DNA of 64,000 nucleotides, from contig DLAF01000071.1 of assembly GCA_002492725.1 (NCBI GenBank), positions 1 to 64,000 on the forward strand. Direction: 5' to 3'. Below, one piece after another: positions 7,932 to 15,916 of this stretch. This DNA comes from Lachnospiraceae bacterium UBA7054 (lineage in GTDB: Bacteria > Bacillota > Clostridia > Lachnospirales > Lachnospiraceae). Under the pieces are notes generated by a model. That model was not told the origin of the DNA and did not search any database. It saw nothing but the letters and a program-made list of their open reading frames with translations. Made by a program: the position numbers and the translations under genes. The stretch's first letter is position 1. Each line of letters starts with the position of its first letter.

Positions 7932-8711
7932 ATGTTTCGCATCGTTAAAACTGAAATCTGGAAACTGAAACGATATCATATGATATGGGCAGGCGTCTTT
8001 CTGATGCTCCTTTCTGTTTTACTGACCTTATTTTCCACTACGGCGCTGGATGGTACTTATTGGACATTTTCGCATTTTACGGAACAGGTGATCAAAAACA
8101 ATTTCAGTATGATTTTTCCCATGTGTATTACGTTGCTTGGCGGATATATCATTGCAAGGGAAGAAAGGGACGATACGATGAAAAGTATTTTGACGGTTCC
8201 TGTTTCTTATTGCAGTTTATTATGGGGAAAGTTGTTTGTTTGCGCAGTGCTGTCCCTGTTTTTAGGGTTGATCAGCGCAGTATTTACTATCATTGCGAAT
8301 TTACTCATGGGATTTCCGGGGTTTTCCGCAACAGCTGTATTACAGACATTGATGCAAATCATTTTCAACTGCCTGTTTTTGTATATTGCGGTCATGCCGA
8401 TTATTGCAGCGACTGCCCGTATCTCGGGCGGACATATGATTGGGACAATCCTTGCATTTGCCTATGGATATGGGGGAATGTTTGCCGCAGGGAATATGAC
8501 GCTTGCCGGCATTTACCCAATCACGGCAAGCCTGGGGTTGATCCGTTACCGAAGCTATGATGAGGCTGTCAACTGGAATGTGCCACTATGCGGCCTGAGC
8601 ATGATGGAAGCTTTCATCATTACCGCAGTTTTTGTGGTGACAACAAAAACTGCTTCTCCCGCCCAAACGGGGAAGAAACAGAAAAAGGCTGTTACCAAAA
8701 AAGGCTGGTAG
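7932..8711 (+). CDS. ABC-2 permease, LanG (MutG)-like
   Basis: Second permease of the exporter, 259 residues and about six membrane segments, starting MFRIVKTEIWKLKRYHMIW. A frame-open extension to 7812 overlaps the LanE gene and is not used: the ATG at 7932 has AGGAGGGGGG just upstream, and this lies inside the read-through part of LanE, one base after its original TAA. With the ATPase and LanE this makes a LanFEG-like set. It ends in a lysine-rich tail. The SulP gene converges five bases downstream. Confidence 0.85.
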   Translation: MFRIVKTEIWKLKRYHMIWAGVFLMLLSVLLTLFSTTALDGTYWTFSHFTEQVIKNNFSMIFPMCITLLGGYIIAREERDDTMKSILTVPVSYCSLLWGKLFVCAVLSLFLGLISAVFTIIANLLMGFPGFSATAVLQTLMQIIFNCLFLYIAVMPIIAATARISGGHMIGTILAFAYGYGGMFAAGNMTLAGIYPITASLGLIRYRSYDEAVNWNVPLCGLSMMEAFIITAVFVVTTKTASPAQTGKKQKKAVTKKGW

Positions 8712-8716
8712 GTCAT

Positions 8717-10363
8717 TCACAGTGAAGCGTGCTTAGCAGCTGCTTCCAGCGCCTCGTCGATATGGGCGCAGAAATTCTCTGCGCCGACCCGCTCGGTGAA
8801 GCCCGCCTTATCCATTACTTTTTTCGGTTGTTCATTGACATGGGAGAGGATGATACGGATGCTTCTCTTTTCACATTTCTCTAAAAGTTCTGTCAAAGAG
8901 TGCATGGCGGTCGCGTCGATGGCGTTCACGCTGCGCATGCGCAGGATCAGGCAGATGGTGTCCTCCTTTAAAGAAATGCGCAGGATCTTGTCCGCCGCGG
9001 CGAAAAACATCGGTCCGGATATCTCGTAAACCAACGTGTGACTTGGCACCACACGCAGGGAAAGGGCGTCGGGATCGTCCTCTTCATCCACATACTTCCA
9101 GCCTTCCACTTCCGTCACTTCACTCATGCGCTTCATAAAGAGGATGGCGGCGAGAAGGATGCCGACCTCGATCGCAAGTACCAGATCAAAGACAACGGTA
9201 AGTACAAAACTGAGCACAAGAACGATAATATCACTTTTGGGAGAGGATTTCACCAGGTTCACAAAGGTACGCCAGCCGCTCATATTGTAGGCCACCATAA
9301 AGAGGATGGCGGCAATGCAGGGCATGGGGATCAACGCCGCGTAAGGCATCAGAACCACAAGGATCAATACCAGCGTGATAGAGTGAACCATACCGGCAAT
9401 CGGAGTGCGTCCGCCGTTTTTGATATTGGCGGCGGTTCTTGCAATCGCGCCCGTGGCGGGGATGCCGCCGAAAAGGGCGGAGCCGATGTTGCCGACGCCC
9501 TGCGCGATCAGTTCCATGTTGGAGCGGTGCTTGGAATTGATCATGCTGTCCGAAACCACGCAGGAGAGCAGGGATTCGATAGCGGCCAAAATGGCGATGG
9601 TAAAAGCGTTTGGCAGGATATCACCCACGTCTCTCAAGGTGAAAGAAGGCAAATGAAAGCTTGGCAGTTTATTGCTGATCTCATAGAGATCGCCGATGGT
9701 GTTCACGTTCATATGGAGAAGTTTTACCATCAGGATACCGGCAATCACGGCAATCAGGGAGCCGGGAATGGTCTTATTGATATAGGGCCATACAATGAGG
9801 ATGGCAAGGCAGACCAGTCCCACGATGAGCGCCTGTACGTTGACGGTCGAGATATTTTTGACAACGGCCTCCAGCTTTTCCATGGTCTCGATCGTCACGG
9901 TTCCCGCAGGATAAGTCAGTCCCAGAAAGTCCTTGATCTGACCGATGGCGATGGTGACGGCGATACCCGCCGTGAAACCTGTGGTGATGGTATAAGGAAT
10001 GTATTTGATCAGGTTGCCAAGGCGTAAAAAACCCATGGCAATCAGAATCATGCCTGCAAGGATGGTAGCAAGGATCAGGCCGTCCATGCCCTTCGTGGCG
10101 ACAATGCCCGCGACAATGGTGGCAAAGGCTGCCGTGGGGCCTGCAATCTGTACGCGGCTTCCGCCTAAAAAGGAGATCAGAAAGCCCGCGACGATGGCGG
10201 TGTAAATACCCTGTTCCGGGCCAACGCCCGATGCGAGGGCCAAAGCGATTGACAGGGGCAGAGCGATGATTGCTACGATGATGCCCGCGATTACGTCCTT
10301 AATGAACTGGTCCTTCGTGTAAGTCTTCATGACAGAAAACAACTTTGGCTTCAACTTTTCCAT
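8717..10363 (-). CDS. SulP (SLC26)-family anion transporter with STAS domain
   Basis: A 548-residue inner-membrane transporter. The N-terminal ~410 residues are hydrophobic with SulP hallmarks: the IIVAIIALPLSIALALASG helix start and GPTAAFATIVAG. The C-terminal ~110 residues form a cytoplasmic STAS domain, with NAIDATAMHSLTELLEKC the equivalent of the anti-sigma-antagonist phosphorylation loop. Substrates in this family include sulfate, bicarbonate and dicarboxylates; the sequence does not discriminate. It is monocistronic, with AGGAG upstream, and converges with the LanG-like gene. Confidence 0.93.
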   Translation of the reverse strand: MEKLKPKLFSVMKTYTKDQFIKDVIAGIIVAIIALPLSIALALASGVGPEQGIYTAIVAGFLISFLGGSRVQIAGPTAAFATIVAGIVATKGMDGLILATILAGMILIAMGFLRLGNLIKYIPYTITTGFTAGIAVTIAIGQIKDFLGLTYPAGTVTIETMEKLEAVVKNISTVNVQALIVGLVCLAILIVWPYINKTIPGSLIAVIAGILMVKLLHMNVNTIGDLYEISNKLPSFHLPSFTLRDVGDILPNAFTIAILAAIESLLSCVVSDSMINSKHRSNMELIAQGVGNIGSALFGGIPATGAIARTAANIKNGGRTPIAGMVHSITLVLILVVLMPYAALIPMPCIAAILFMVAYNMSGWRTFVNLVKSSPKSDIIVLVLSFVLTVVFDLVLAIEVGILLAAILFMKRMSEVTEVEGWKYVDEEDDPDALSLRVVPSHTLVYEISGPMFFAAADKILRISLKEDTICLILRMRSVNAIDATAMHSLTELLEKCEKRSIRIILSHVNEQPKKVMDKAGFTERVGAENFCAHIDEALEAAAKHASL

Positions 10364-10711
10364 AATAGGTCAACTCCTGATTTCCTGAATTTATCTTTTG
10401 CAACTATGCCAGTCTGTATCGTCCGTGTTTTTGCGGCAGTCAATATCTTTTCTTCTTGCTGCGCGGATTATCTCCCTGCACCTGGGCACACCGACGTTTC
10501 CATCATAGTACCATTTACCGTTTTTTTCAAGTGGTTTTGCCTATATGTCCTGCATATTGGCGGGAAATGCTTTGGGTAATTTTTTGAATAGCTGCACCTT
10601 GACAGAATAAGTTCTATATAGTACTATTTTAGAGAAAGGAGACGTCCTTTTTCATGCTGTACAGCAAAACTGCCGCTTTTATCCTTGTGAAGCGGTGGAA
10701 CAAGGAAAGGT
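10364..10711. other. Divergent intergenic region
   Basis: This 348-base gap separates the SulP gene (leftward) from the MarR gene (rightward). The right third holds the MarR promoter and palindrome described separately. I see no gene or stable hairpin in the remainder. Confidence 0.6.
10599..10627 (+). promoter_or_regulatory. Promoter with palindromic operator upstream of marR
   Basis: TTGACA at 10599-10604 and TACTAT at 10622-10627 with a 17-base spacer form a strong sigma-A promoter. The perfect palindrome ATAGTACTAT (10618-10627) covers the -10 element. This is where a MarR-type autorepressor would bind. Confidence 0.75.
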
Positions 10712-11209
10712 GTGATATCACTGGAAACACGAGCAGGTTTTTTGATTTCTCATATTAAACAGGTGCAAGGGAGAGTTTTTGATCGGCTTTTGCAGACATG
10801 TGGCGTGGATGAATTTAACGGACCGCAGGGGCATATTCTTTATGTGTTATGGCAAAGTGAAGGCATTCCCATTATAGAACTTTCACAAAAGACAGGATTG
10901 GCAAAAAATACGCTTACTGCAATGCTTTTCAGAATGGAAGAAAACGGCTTGATCTGCCGGGAAGTTTCAGCTTCTGACCGACGCCAAAGCCTGATCAGTC
11001 TGACACCCAAAGCTCGTGCGTTAGAGAAACGTTACAATCAAGTCTCCCAGCAAATGAACAGCCTGTTTTTTAAGGATTTTGAAAAGGCGGAAATCAAGGA
11101 ATTGGAACAGTATCTTGACCGTATTGTATCCAACTTGGAGCAAGTGGAACAAGCATTAAAAAAAGGAAAGGATGTACACGATGGCAAAGGTAAAAACGAA
11201 GATTTATAA
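10712..11209 (+). CDS. MarR-family transcriptional regulator
   Basis: A 165-residue winged-helix protein. The DNA-recognition region is IIELSQKTGLAKNTLTAMLF, followed by the wing (CREVSASDRRQSLISLTPKA), which contains the DRR signature. The start is GTG after AAGGAAAGG. The gene overlaps the following flavin-reductase-like gene by 29 bases, so the two are one transcript. The palindrome over its own promoter suggests autorepression, perhaps relieved by an oxidant or phenolic ligand; the ligand is inference. Confidence 0.9.
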   Translation: MISLETRAGFLISHIKQVQGRVFDRLLQTCGVDEFNGPQGHILYVLWQSEGIPIIELSQKTGLAKNTLTAMLFRMEENGLICREVSASDRRQSLISLTPKARALEKRYNQVSQQMNSLFFKDFEKAEIKELEQYLDRIVSNLEQVEQALKKGKDVHDGKGKNEDL

Positions 11210-11777
11210 TGATTTCTGTCCGCAGGCGTTATTTCTTTATGGCACAAAACAGGAAGACGGACAGCCCCATTTTGGTCTTTTCTGTTGGTTTAGCTATTGT
11301 CATTCTGCAGAGGGGCTCGGAGTCATGGCTTGTATCGGTGAGGAAAAGCAGACCAAGGATTTGATACGCAAAAACGGTGTGTTCTCAGCGAATCTCGTAT
11401 CTGAACGGATGCTGCCCTTGGCAGATTATTATGGTTGTACCTGTGGAAGAACCACACCTGATAAAATGAAGTTTCTGCCTACTGTAGAATGGGGACAAGT
11501 GCTGGATGTGCCAACCATTGCAGAAAGCCCTGTTAGTTTTGAGCTGGAAGTAAAAAAATCAATCCCTATGGGAGATGGATCAGATATTTTTCTCTGTTTA
11601 ATCCGTAATGTAACCCAGGATGAACAACTGATGGATACAACGGTTCCCTTTACGGAAAGATTGATGCAGGCTGCTCCGGTATTGTCTCCCGGCGAAGAAA
11701 CATACTCTTCCATTGATGGAAGGTATCTTGGGAAATGGGGAGAACCCATGAAAAATATGGCTGACATCAAAGAATAG
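11181..11777 (+). CDS. Flavin reductase-like / flavoredoxin family protein
   Basis: A 198-residue FMN-binding split-barrel protein. The N-terminal part fits the flavoredoxin pattern (PQALFLYGTKQEDGQPHFG, then GVMACIGEEKQTKDLIRKNG, FSANLVSERM). Such proteins use FMN to reduce flavins or other acceptors. The ATG at 11181 is preferred over 11172 because it is about nine bases from GGAAAGG. It starts inside the marR gene, which suggests translational coupling and joint control. The physiological acceptor is unknown. Two cysteines lie close together (YGCTCGRTTP). Confidence 0.8.
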   Translation: MAKVKTKIYNDFCPQALFLYGTKQEDGQPHFGLFCWFSYCHSAEGLGVMACIGEEKQTKDLIRKNGVFSANLVSERMLPLADYYGCTCGRTTPDKMKFLPTVEWGQVLDVPTIAESPVSFELEVKKSIPMGDGSDIFLCLIRNVTQDEQLMDTTVPFTERLMQAAPVLSPGEETYSSIDGRYLGKWGEPMKNMADIKE

Positions 11778-11828
11778 CTGCATCATACAAACGCATCTTA
11801 AAAGAACAGGCTGCAAAGGTCTTGGAAT

Positions 11829-11861
11829 AATTTAATCCCCCCGAATTGGGGGGATTAAATT
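11829..11861. terminator. Perfect 14-bp inverted repeat, probable terminator
   Basis: AATTTAATCCCCCC pairs exactly with GGGGGGATTAAATT across a 5-base loop (GAATT). It follows the flavin-reductase-like gene by about 50 bases. The U tract is interrupted on both strands, so termination is likely but not typical. Confidence 0.55.
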
Positions 11862-11925
11862 GCTAAATCAGATAAATTTTTCATTTTACAGATGGAAGCC
11901 AAAAATGTTACGAAAGGGAAAATAT

Positions 11926-12807
11926 ATGAACTTGTTAAAATATGGCGATACTATTGGGATCATATCGCCAAGTTGGGTGGCAAATAAAAACGATTATGAA
12001 AAGTACGCAAAAGGCATTGAAAAATTGGGATTTCACGTTAAATTCGGCAAAAATATATATAAAGACACTTATAAATATACTGCAAGTGTAGCAGAGCGGG
12101 TTGATGATTTGAATGAGATGATATATGACGAGAATGTAAGGTTGGTATTCTTTGGTGGGGGTTATGGAAGTGTAGATTTACTTCCGTATATTGATTATAA
12201 CAGAATAAAAGAAACGCCGAAGCTTTTTTTGAGTTATAGTGATGGAACATCTATCCTTAATGCTATATATGCGAACACCGGCATAACGACATACTATGGG
12301 CAGACTCCGGGATTATTTGATCATATCAACGAATACGACAAAAAACAATTTGTTTCGCATTTGATTGATGGAGCTGTAACAGATTATATCAGTAATAGTG
12401 ATTGGTATACTATAACAGGGGGATGCTGCGAAGGAAGCCTTGTTGGCGGATATTTACTTAATTTTGTCTTGACTCTGGGAAACAGATTTTTTCCATATCG
12501 AACAGACAGGAATTATATATTATTTATTGAAGAATTGGATAAATTTCAATCCGTTCAAGATGTCAGCATGTTCTTAACTTGTATTGGACAAAGCCGGTTG
12601 ATGGAACAAGTAACAGGTTTGCTGTTTGGACACTATTCAGATGATATTTCGCCACTGTTGTTTGAAGTACTGGAGCGGTTTGGTAAAAAATATAGCATTC
12701 CTGTGGCTTATTGTGACGATTTTGGTCATGGCTCGAATCATGCAATTTTTCCTATTGGCAGAGGGGCGGTTTTAGACACAAAAAATAAAACACTATTATT
12801 TCAATAG
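11926..12807 (+). CDS. LD-carboxypeptidase / MccF family (peptidase S66)
   Basis: A 293-residue serine peptidase. The family's nucleophile elbow is FLSYSDGTSI, with an upstream VRLVFFGGGYGS glycine loop. The catalytic Glu lies in YILFIEELDKF and the His in FGHGSNHAIFPIG. Members cleave the L,D bond of muropeptide tetrapeptides (LdcA) or inactivate microcin C-like peptide adducts (MccF). I cannot separate these roles here. The frame opens at a TTG at 11860, but the ATG at 11926, after AAAGGGAAA, begins at the conserved N-terminus (LLKYGDTIGIISPS). Confidence 0.9.
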   Translation: MNLLKYGDTIGIISPSWVANKNDYEKYAKGIEKLGFHVKFGKNIYKDTYKYTASVAERVDDLNEMIYDENVRLVFFGGGYGSVDLLPYIDYNRIKETPKLFLSYSDGTSILNAIYANTGITTYYGQTPGLFDHINEYDKKQFVSHLIDGAVTDYISNSDWYTITGGCCEGSLVGGYLLNFVLTLGNRFFPYRTDRNYILFIEELDKFQSVQDVSMFLTCIGQSRLMEQVTGLLFGHYSDDISPLLFEVLERFGKKYSIPVAYCDDFGHGSNHAIFPIGRGAVLDTKNKTLLFQ

Positions 12808-12823
12808 GGCATAAAAAGTGGTT

Positions 12824-12863
12824 ACATCCACGCTATAGGGAGCGGGAGGATGTGCCAATTTTT
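12824..12863 (+). terminator. Hairpin with U tract after the LD-carboxypeptidase gene
   Basis: ACATCC pairs with GGATGT, and CGCT with AGCG inside it. GCCAATTTTT follows. It is 17 bases after the stop codon. Confidence 0.6.
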
Positions 12864-12864
12864 A

Positions 12865-12893
12865 TTGCCCTCGGACAGTGTTTATGCTAGGAT
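12865..12893 (+). promoter_or_regulatory. Candidate promoter for the FAD-dehydrogenase operon
   Basis: TTGCCC (12865-12870), a 17-base spacer and TAGGAT (12888-12893), 27 bases upstream of the start codon. Confidence 0.5.
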
Positions 12894-12919
12894 AAAACTA
12901 AGATTGGAGGGCTTGGCGT

Positions 12920-14284
12920 ATGAGATACGACGTGATCATTGTCGGCGCGGGGCCGGGCGGCATTTATTCGGCATACGAGCTGACACAGAAAGGAACGGAT
13001 TTAAAAATAGCGGTGTTTGAGGCGGGGCACGCTCTGGAAAAGCGGCATTGTCCCATAGACGGCGATAAGGTGAAATCCTGCGTGGGCTGTCCGAGCTGTT
13101 CCATTATGAGCGGCTTCGGCGGCGCGGGCGCCTTTTCCGACGGGAAATACAATATTACAAACGATTTTGGCGGCACGCTCTACGAGTATGTGGGGAAGAA
13201 ACAGGCGCTGGAGCTGATGCGCTATGTGGACGAGATTAACATGCGTTACGGCGGCGAGGGGACGAAGCTCTACTCCACGGCGGGGACGCACTTTAAGAAG
13301 CTTTGTCTGCAAAATAAGTTAAATCTGTTGGACGCTTCGGTGCGTCATCTGGGGACGGATATTAATTATGTTGTGCTGGAAAATCTTTATGCTGTGCTGA
13401 AGGAAAAGGTTGACTTTTTCTTTGATACGCCTGTGCGCACGGTTGAGAAGACGGCGGACGGATTTCGTGTGATCACGGAGAAGGAAGGATACGAATGTGA
13501 CAAATGTGTCATATCTGTGGGGCGCAGCGGCAGCAAATGGATGGAGAAGGTATGCGGGGAGCTGGATATTAAAACAAAATCGAACCGCGTTGACATCGGC
13601 GTGCGGGTGGAGCTTCCGGCGGTTATTTTCTCTCATTTGACGGATGAACTTTACGAGAGCAAGATCGTTTACCGCACGGAAAAATTTGAGGATAATGTGC
13701 GGACATTCTGTATGAATCCGCATGGGATCGTGGTCAATGAAAATACGAACGGCATCGTGACGGTGAACGGGCACAGCTACGAGGGTGCGGAGAAGCAGAC
13801 GGAGAACACGAATTTTGCCCTGCTTGTGGCGAAGCATTTTTCGGAGCCTTTTAAGGACAGCAACGGTTATGGTGAGAGCATTGCCAGACTTTCCAATATG
13901 CTGGGCGGCGGCGTGATCGTGCAGCGCTTCGGCGATCTGGTGCGCGGCAGACGCAGCAATGCAAAGCGGATCTCGGAAGGTATCATAGAGCCGACTCTTT
14001 CCGCGACACCGGGAGACTTAAGTCTTGTGTTGCCAAAGCGTATTTTGGACGGTATCATGGAAATGATCTATGCGCTTGACAAGATTGCGCCCGGTACCGC
14101 GAACGACGATACGCTGCTCTACGGGGTGGAAGTGAAATTCTATAATATGGAAGTGGATATTGACGAGAATCTGGAAACCAGGCACAAAGGACTTTACATC
14201 ATCGGAGACGGCAGCGGGGTGACGCATTCACTTTCCCACGCTTCCGCAAGCGGGGTGTATGTAGCGCGGAGGATACGGGGATGA
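12920..14284 (+). CDS. FAD-dependent dehydrogenase (COG2509-like)
   Basis: A 454-residue flavoprotein. The N-terminal dinucleotide-binding motif is VIIVGAGPGGIYSAYEL, and a C-terminal FAD motif (GLYIIGDGSGVTHSLSHA) closes the fold. A cysteine cluster near residues 52-61 (KSCVGCPSC) could hold a disulfide or metal. Members of this NAD(FAD)-utilising group are widespread but poorly characterised. It has a good SD (GGAGGG) and overlaps the ROK kinase gene by four bases (ATGA), so both are made from one transcript. The substrate is unknown. Confidence 0.88.
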   Translation: MRYDVIIVGAGPGGIYSAYELTQKGTDLKIAVFEAGHALEKRHCPIDGDKVKSCVGCPSCSIMSGFGGAGAFSDGKYNITNDFGGTLYEYVGKKQALELMRYVDEINMRYGGEGTKLYSTAGTHFKKLCLQNKLNLLDASVRHLGTDINYVVLENLYAVLKEKVDFFFDTPVRTVEKTADGFRVITEKEGYECDKCVISVGRSGSKWMEKVCGELDIKTKSNRVDIGVRVELPAVIFSHLTDELYESKIVYRTEKFEDNVRTFCMNPHGIVVNENTNGIVTVNGHSYEGAEKQTENTNFALLVAKHFSEPFKDSNGYGESIARLSNMLGGGVIVQRFGDLVRGRRSNAKRISEGIIEPTLSATPGDLSLVLPKRILDGIMEMIYALDKIAPGTANDDTLLYGVEVKFYNMEVDIDENLETRHKGLYIIGDGSGVTHSLSHASASGVYVARRIRG

Positions 14285-15156
14285 TTTTAGGAGCACTGGA
14301 AGCAGGCGGTACGAAGATGGTGTGCGCTATCGGCAACGAAAACGGAGAGATCAAAGAGCAGGTTTCAATCCCCACAGAAACGCCGGAGATCACGATGCCG
14401 AAACTTTTGGATTTTTTTGAAGGAAAAGGCATTGAGGCGCTGGGCATCGGATGCTTTGGGCCAATCGACGTGGACAGGGATTCCGCAACTTACGGGTATA
14501 TTACCACCACGCCAAAGCTTGCCTGGCAGAATTTTAATATCGTGGGTGCGTTTCGTGATAAGTTGGGCGTACCGGTGGGCTTTGATACGGACGTGAACGG
14601 ATCGGCACTTGGAGAATACACTTGGGGAATCGCCAAAGGGCTGCACAGTTGTATCTACATAACGATTGGTACGGGTGTGGGTGTGGGTGTGATTGTTGAC
14701 GGCAGACTCGTGCACGGTATGATGCACCCGGAAGGAGGACATATTCTGCTGCACAAGCTTCCGCATGATACTTATGAGGGCTTTTGTCCCTTCCACAAGA
14801 ACTGCATGGAGGGACTGGCAGCCGGCCCAGCCATCGAAGGCAGATGGGGAAAGAAGGCGGTCGAACTTGCGGACAGGACGGAGGTCTGGGAGATGGAGGC
14901 GGAGTACATTGCGCAGGCGCTGGTCGATTATGTGATGCTCTTATCGCCCCAGCGCATCATTTTAGGCGGCGGCGTCATGCACCAGACACAGCTTCTGCCC
15001 ATGGTGCGCGCAAAGTTTAAAGAGCTGTTAAACGGCTATGTCAAGACAAAAGAAATAGAGGATCTTGACAGCTACATCGTGGTGCAGAGTCTTGATGACA
15101 AGCAGGGGATCATGGGGGCGCTGAAGCTGGGGCTGATGGAGATGGAGAAGGCTTAG
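14281..15156 (+). CDS. ROK-family sugar kinase (fructokinase type)
   Basis: A 291-residue ATP-dependent hexose kinase. The N-terminal phosphate loop is ALEAGGTKMVCAIG, the catalytic-Asp region is FDTDVNGSALGE, and TIGTGVGVGVIVDG follows. The zinc module is complete: PEGGHILL histidine, then FCPFHKNCMEGLAAGP with two Cys and one His. This signature matches the fructo/mannokinase branch. The LGGGVM helix and the C-terminal IMGALKLG fit full length. It is coupled by ATGA to the FAD dehydrogenase gene. Confidence 0.9.
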   Translation: MILGALEAGGTKMVCAIGNENGEIKEQVSIPTETPEITMPKLLDFFEGKGIEALGIGCFGPIDVDRDSATYGYITTTPKLAWQNFNIVGAFRDKLGVPVGFDTDVNGSALGEYTWGIAKGLHSCIYITIGTGVGVGVIVDGRLVHGMMHPEGGHILLHKLPHDTYEGFCPFHKNCMEGLAAGPAIEGRWGKKAVELADRTEVWEMEAEYIAQALVDYVMLLSPQRIILGGGVMHQTQLLPMVRAKFKELLNGYVKTKEIEDLDSYIVVQSLDDKQGIMGALKLGLMEMEKA

Positions 15157-15193
15157 TCTCATGGAGATTTGAAAAAAATAAATTTAGAAACAG

Positions 15194-15222
15194 TTGCTAT
15201 TTGAAAGTTATTTGAGTATACT
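15194..15222 (+). promoter_or_regulatory. Promoter of the toxIN locus
   Basis: TTGCTA (15194-15199), a 17-base spacer and TATACT (15217-15222) predict transcription from about 15229, just before the antitoxin repeats. Confidence 0.65.
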
Positions 15223-15228
15223 ATAGGT

Positions 15229-15386
15229 AAGTTAATACTTTGGTATTAACAGTAGGTATATCTCGACCTTTAATGGAGACAGTTATGAGCGGGCATATCT
15301 CGGCCCTAAGTGAGACAGTTATAAGTGAGTGTTTCGCCACTCAAAGCGCGAATCTAACAGTGGGGCGGATTTTCCGCCCCATTTTT
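15229..15386 (+). ncRNA. toxI: ToxI-type RNA antitoxin, about 2.8 tandem repeats
   Basis: Between the promoter and a terminator lie imperfect tandem repeats of about 34-37 nt. ATATCTCG occurs at 15258 and 15295, with a degenerate TTTCG counterpart at 15332. ACAGT occurs at 15249, 15279, 15315 and 15357. The first two units share ATATCTCG.CC and GAGACAGTTAT. This is the layout of type III antitoxins: a repeat RNA, then a terminator, then the toxin gene (compare ToxIN and AbiQ/antiQ). In those systems the toxin cuts the precursor into single-repeat RNAs, which bind and inhibit it as pseudoknots. The third unit is diverged, so exact unit limits are uncertain. Confidence 0.88.
15362..15386 (+). 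terminator. Terminator between antitoxin RNA and toxN
   Basis: GGGGCGGA (15362-15369) pairs with TCCGCCCC (15373-15380) across a 3-base loop, followed by ATTTTT. In type III systems this terminator lets most transcripts stop after the antitoxin and only a fraction reach toxN. Confidence 0.9.
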
Positions 15387-15405
15387 ACAGCGGGAGGATA
15401 TAAAG

Positions 15406-15900
15406 TTGACGATCAAGTTGTATGAAGTCAATCCAAATTATATAAATTATCTTGTCCCATATGCCGCACATCTATTTCACAATAAGCAACCCGGACAATA
15501 TAATGAGAGAAAATATATTGGTGTTGTGTTAGTTATTAACGACATGAAATATTTTGCACCATTGTCTTCTTTCAAATCCAAACATGAAAAAATGAAAAAT
15601 GGATTGGATTTTCTGAAAGTAGGAAACTATGCAGTAATCAATATCAATAATATGTTTCCGGTTCCCGATGGCGAATATACATATGTTGATATTCCTAAAG
15701 TTAAAAATCAACAGTATAGGAAACTCTTGTCAACAGAATATCGTATCATCAGGAAGATGCAGGACAAGATAAGAAAACACGCGGCGGAAGTATATAAGCA
15801 TAAAATAAATTATGGCTACGCAACAGCATTGTCAAAAAGGTGTAATGATTTTTTGCTATTGGAAGAAAAATGCAGACAATATGGGAACAGCTCATTATAA
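15406..15900 (+). CDS. toxN: ToxN/AbiQ-family type III toxin (endoribonuclease)
   Basis: A 164-residue protein of the usual family length. The ToxN pattern runs through the whole chain: LYEVNPNYINYL at the N-terminus, YIGVVLVINDMKYFAPLSS with FKSKH, then AVININNMFPVPDG, the helical NQQYRKLLSTEYRIIRKM segment, and the C-terminal CNDFLLLEEKCRQYG. Family members are mRNA-cutting ribonucleases held inactive by repeat RNAs and often act as phage-abortive systems. The start is TTG with GGGAGG eight bases upstream. The repeats and terminator directly upstream complete the locus. The next gene begins 17 bases later and may receive read-through. Confidence 0.95.
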   Translation: MTIKLYEVNPNYINYLVPYAAHLFHNKQPGQYNERKYIGVVLVINDMKYFAPLSSFKSKHEKMKNGLDFLKVGNYAVININNMFPVPDGEYTYVDIPKVKNQQYRKLLSTEYRIIRKMQDKIRKHAAEVYKHKINYGYATALSKRCNDFLLLEEKCRQYGNSSL

Positions 15901-15916
15901 AAAGAAGGACAAGGGA

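Noticed and set aside
9038..10027. 329-codon open frame opposite the SulP gene
   Set aside because: It is antisense to a well-supported transporter, His/Gly/Asp-rich with no fold, and lacks a ribosome binding site.
15258..15361. CRISPR-like repeat unit
   Set aside because: Only about three imperfect repeats, no unique spacers and no cas genes. The ToxN gene explains them.
15240..15425. 61-codon open frame across the antitoxin repeats
   Set aside because: It spans the repeat RNA and the terminator stem and has no ribosome site. The repeats fit a non-coding antitoxin better.
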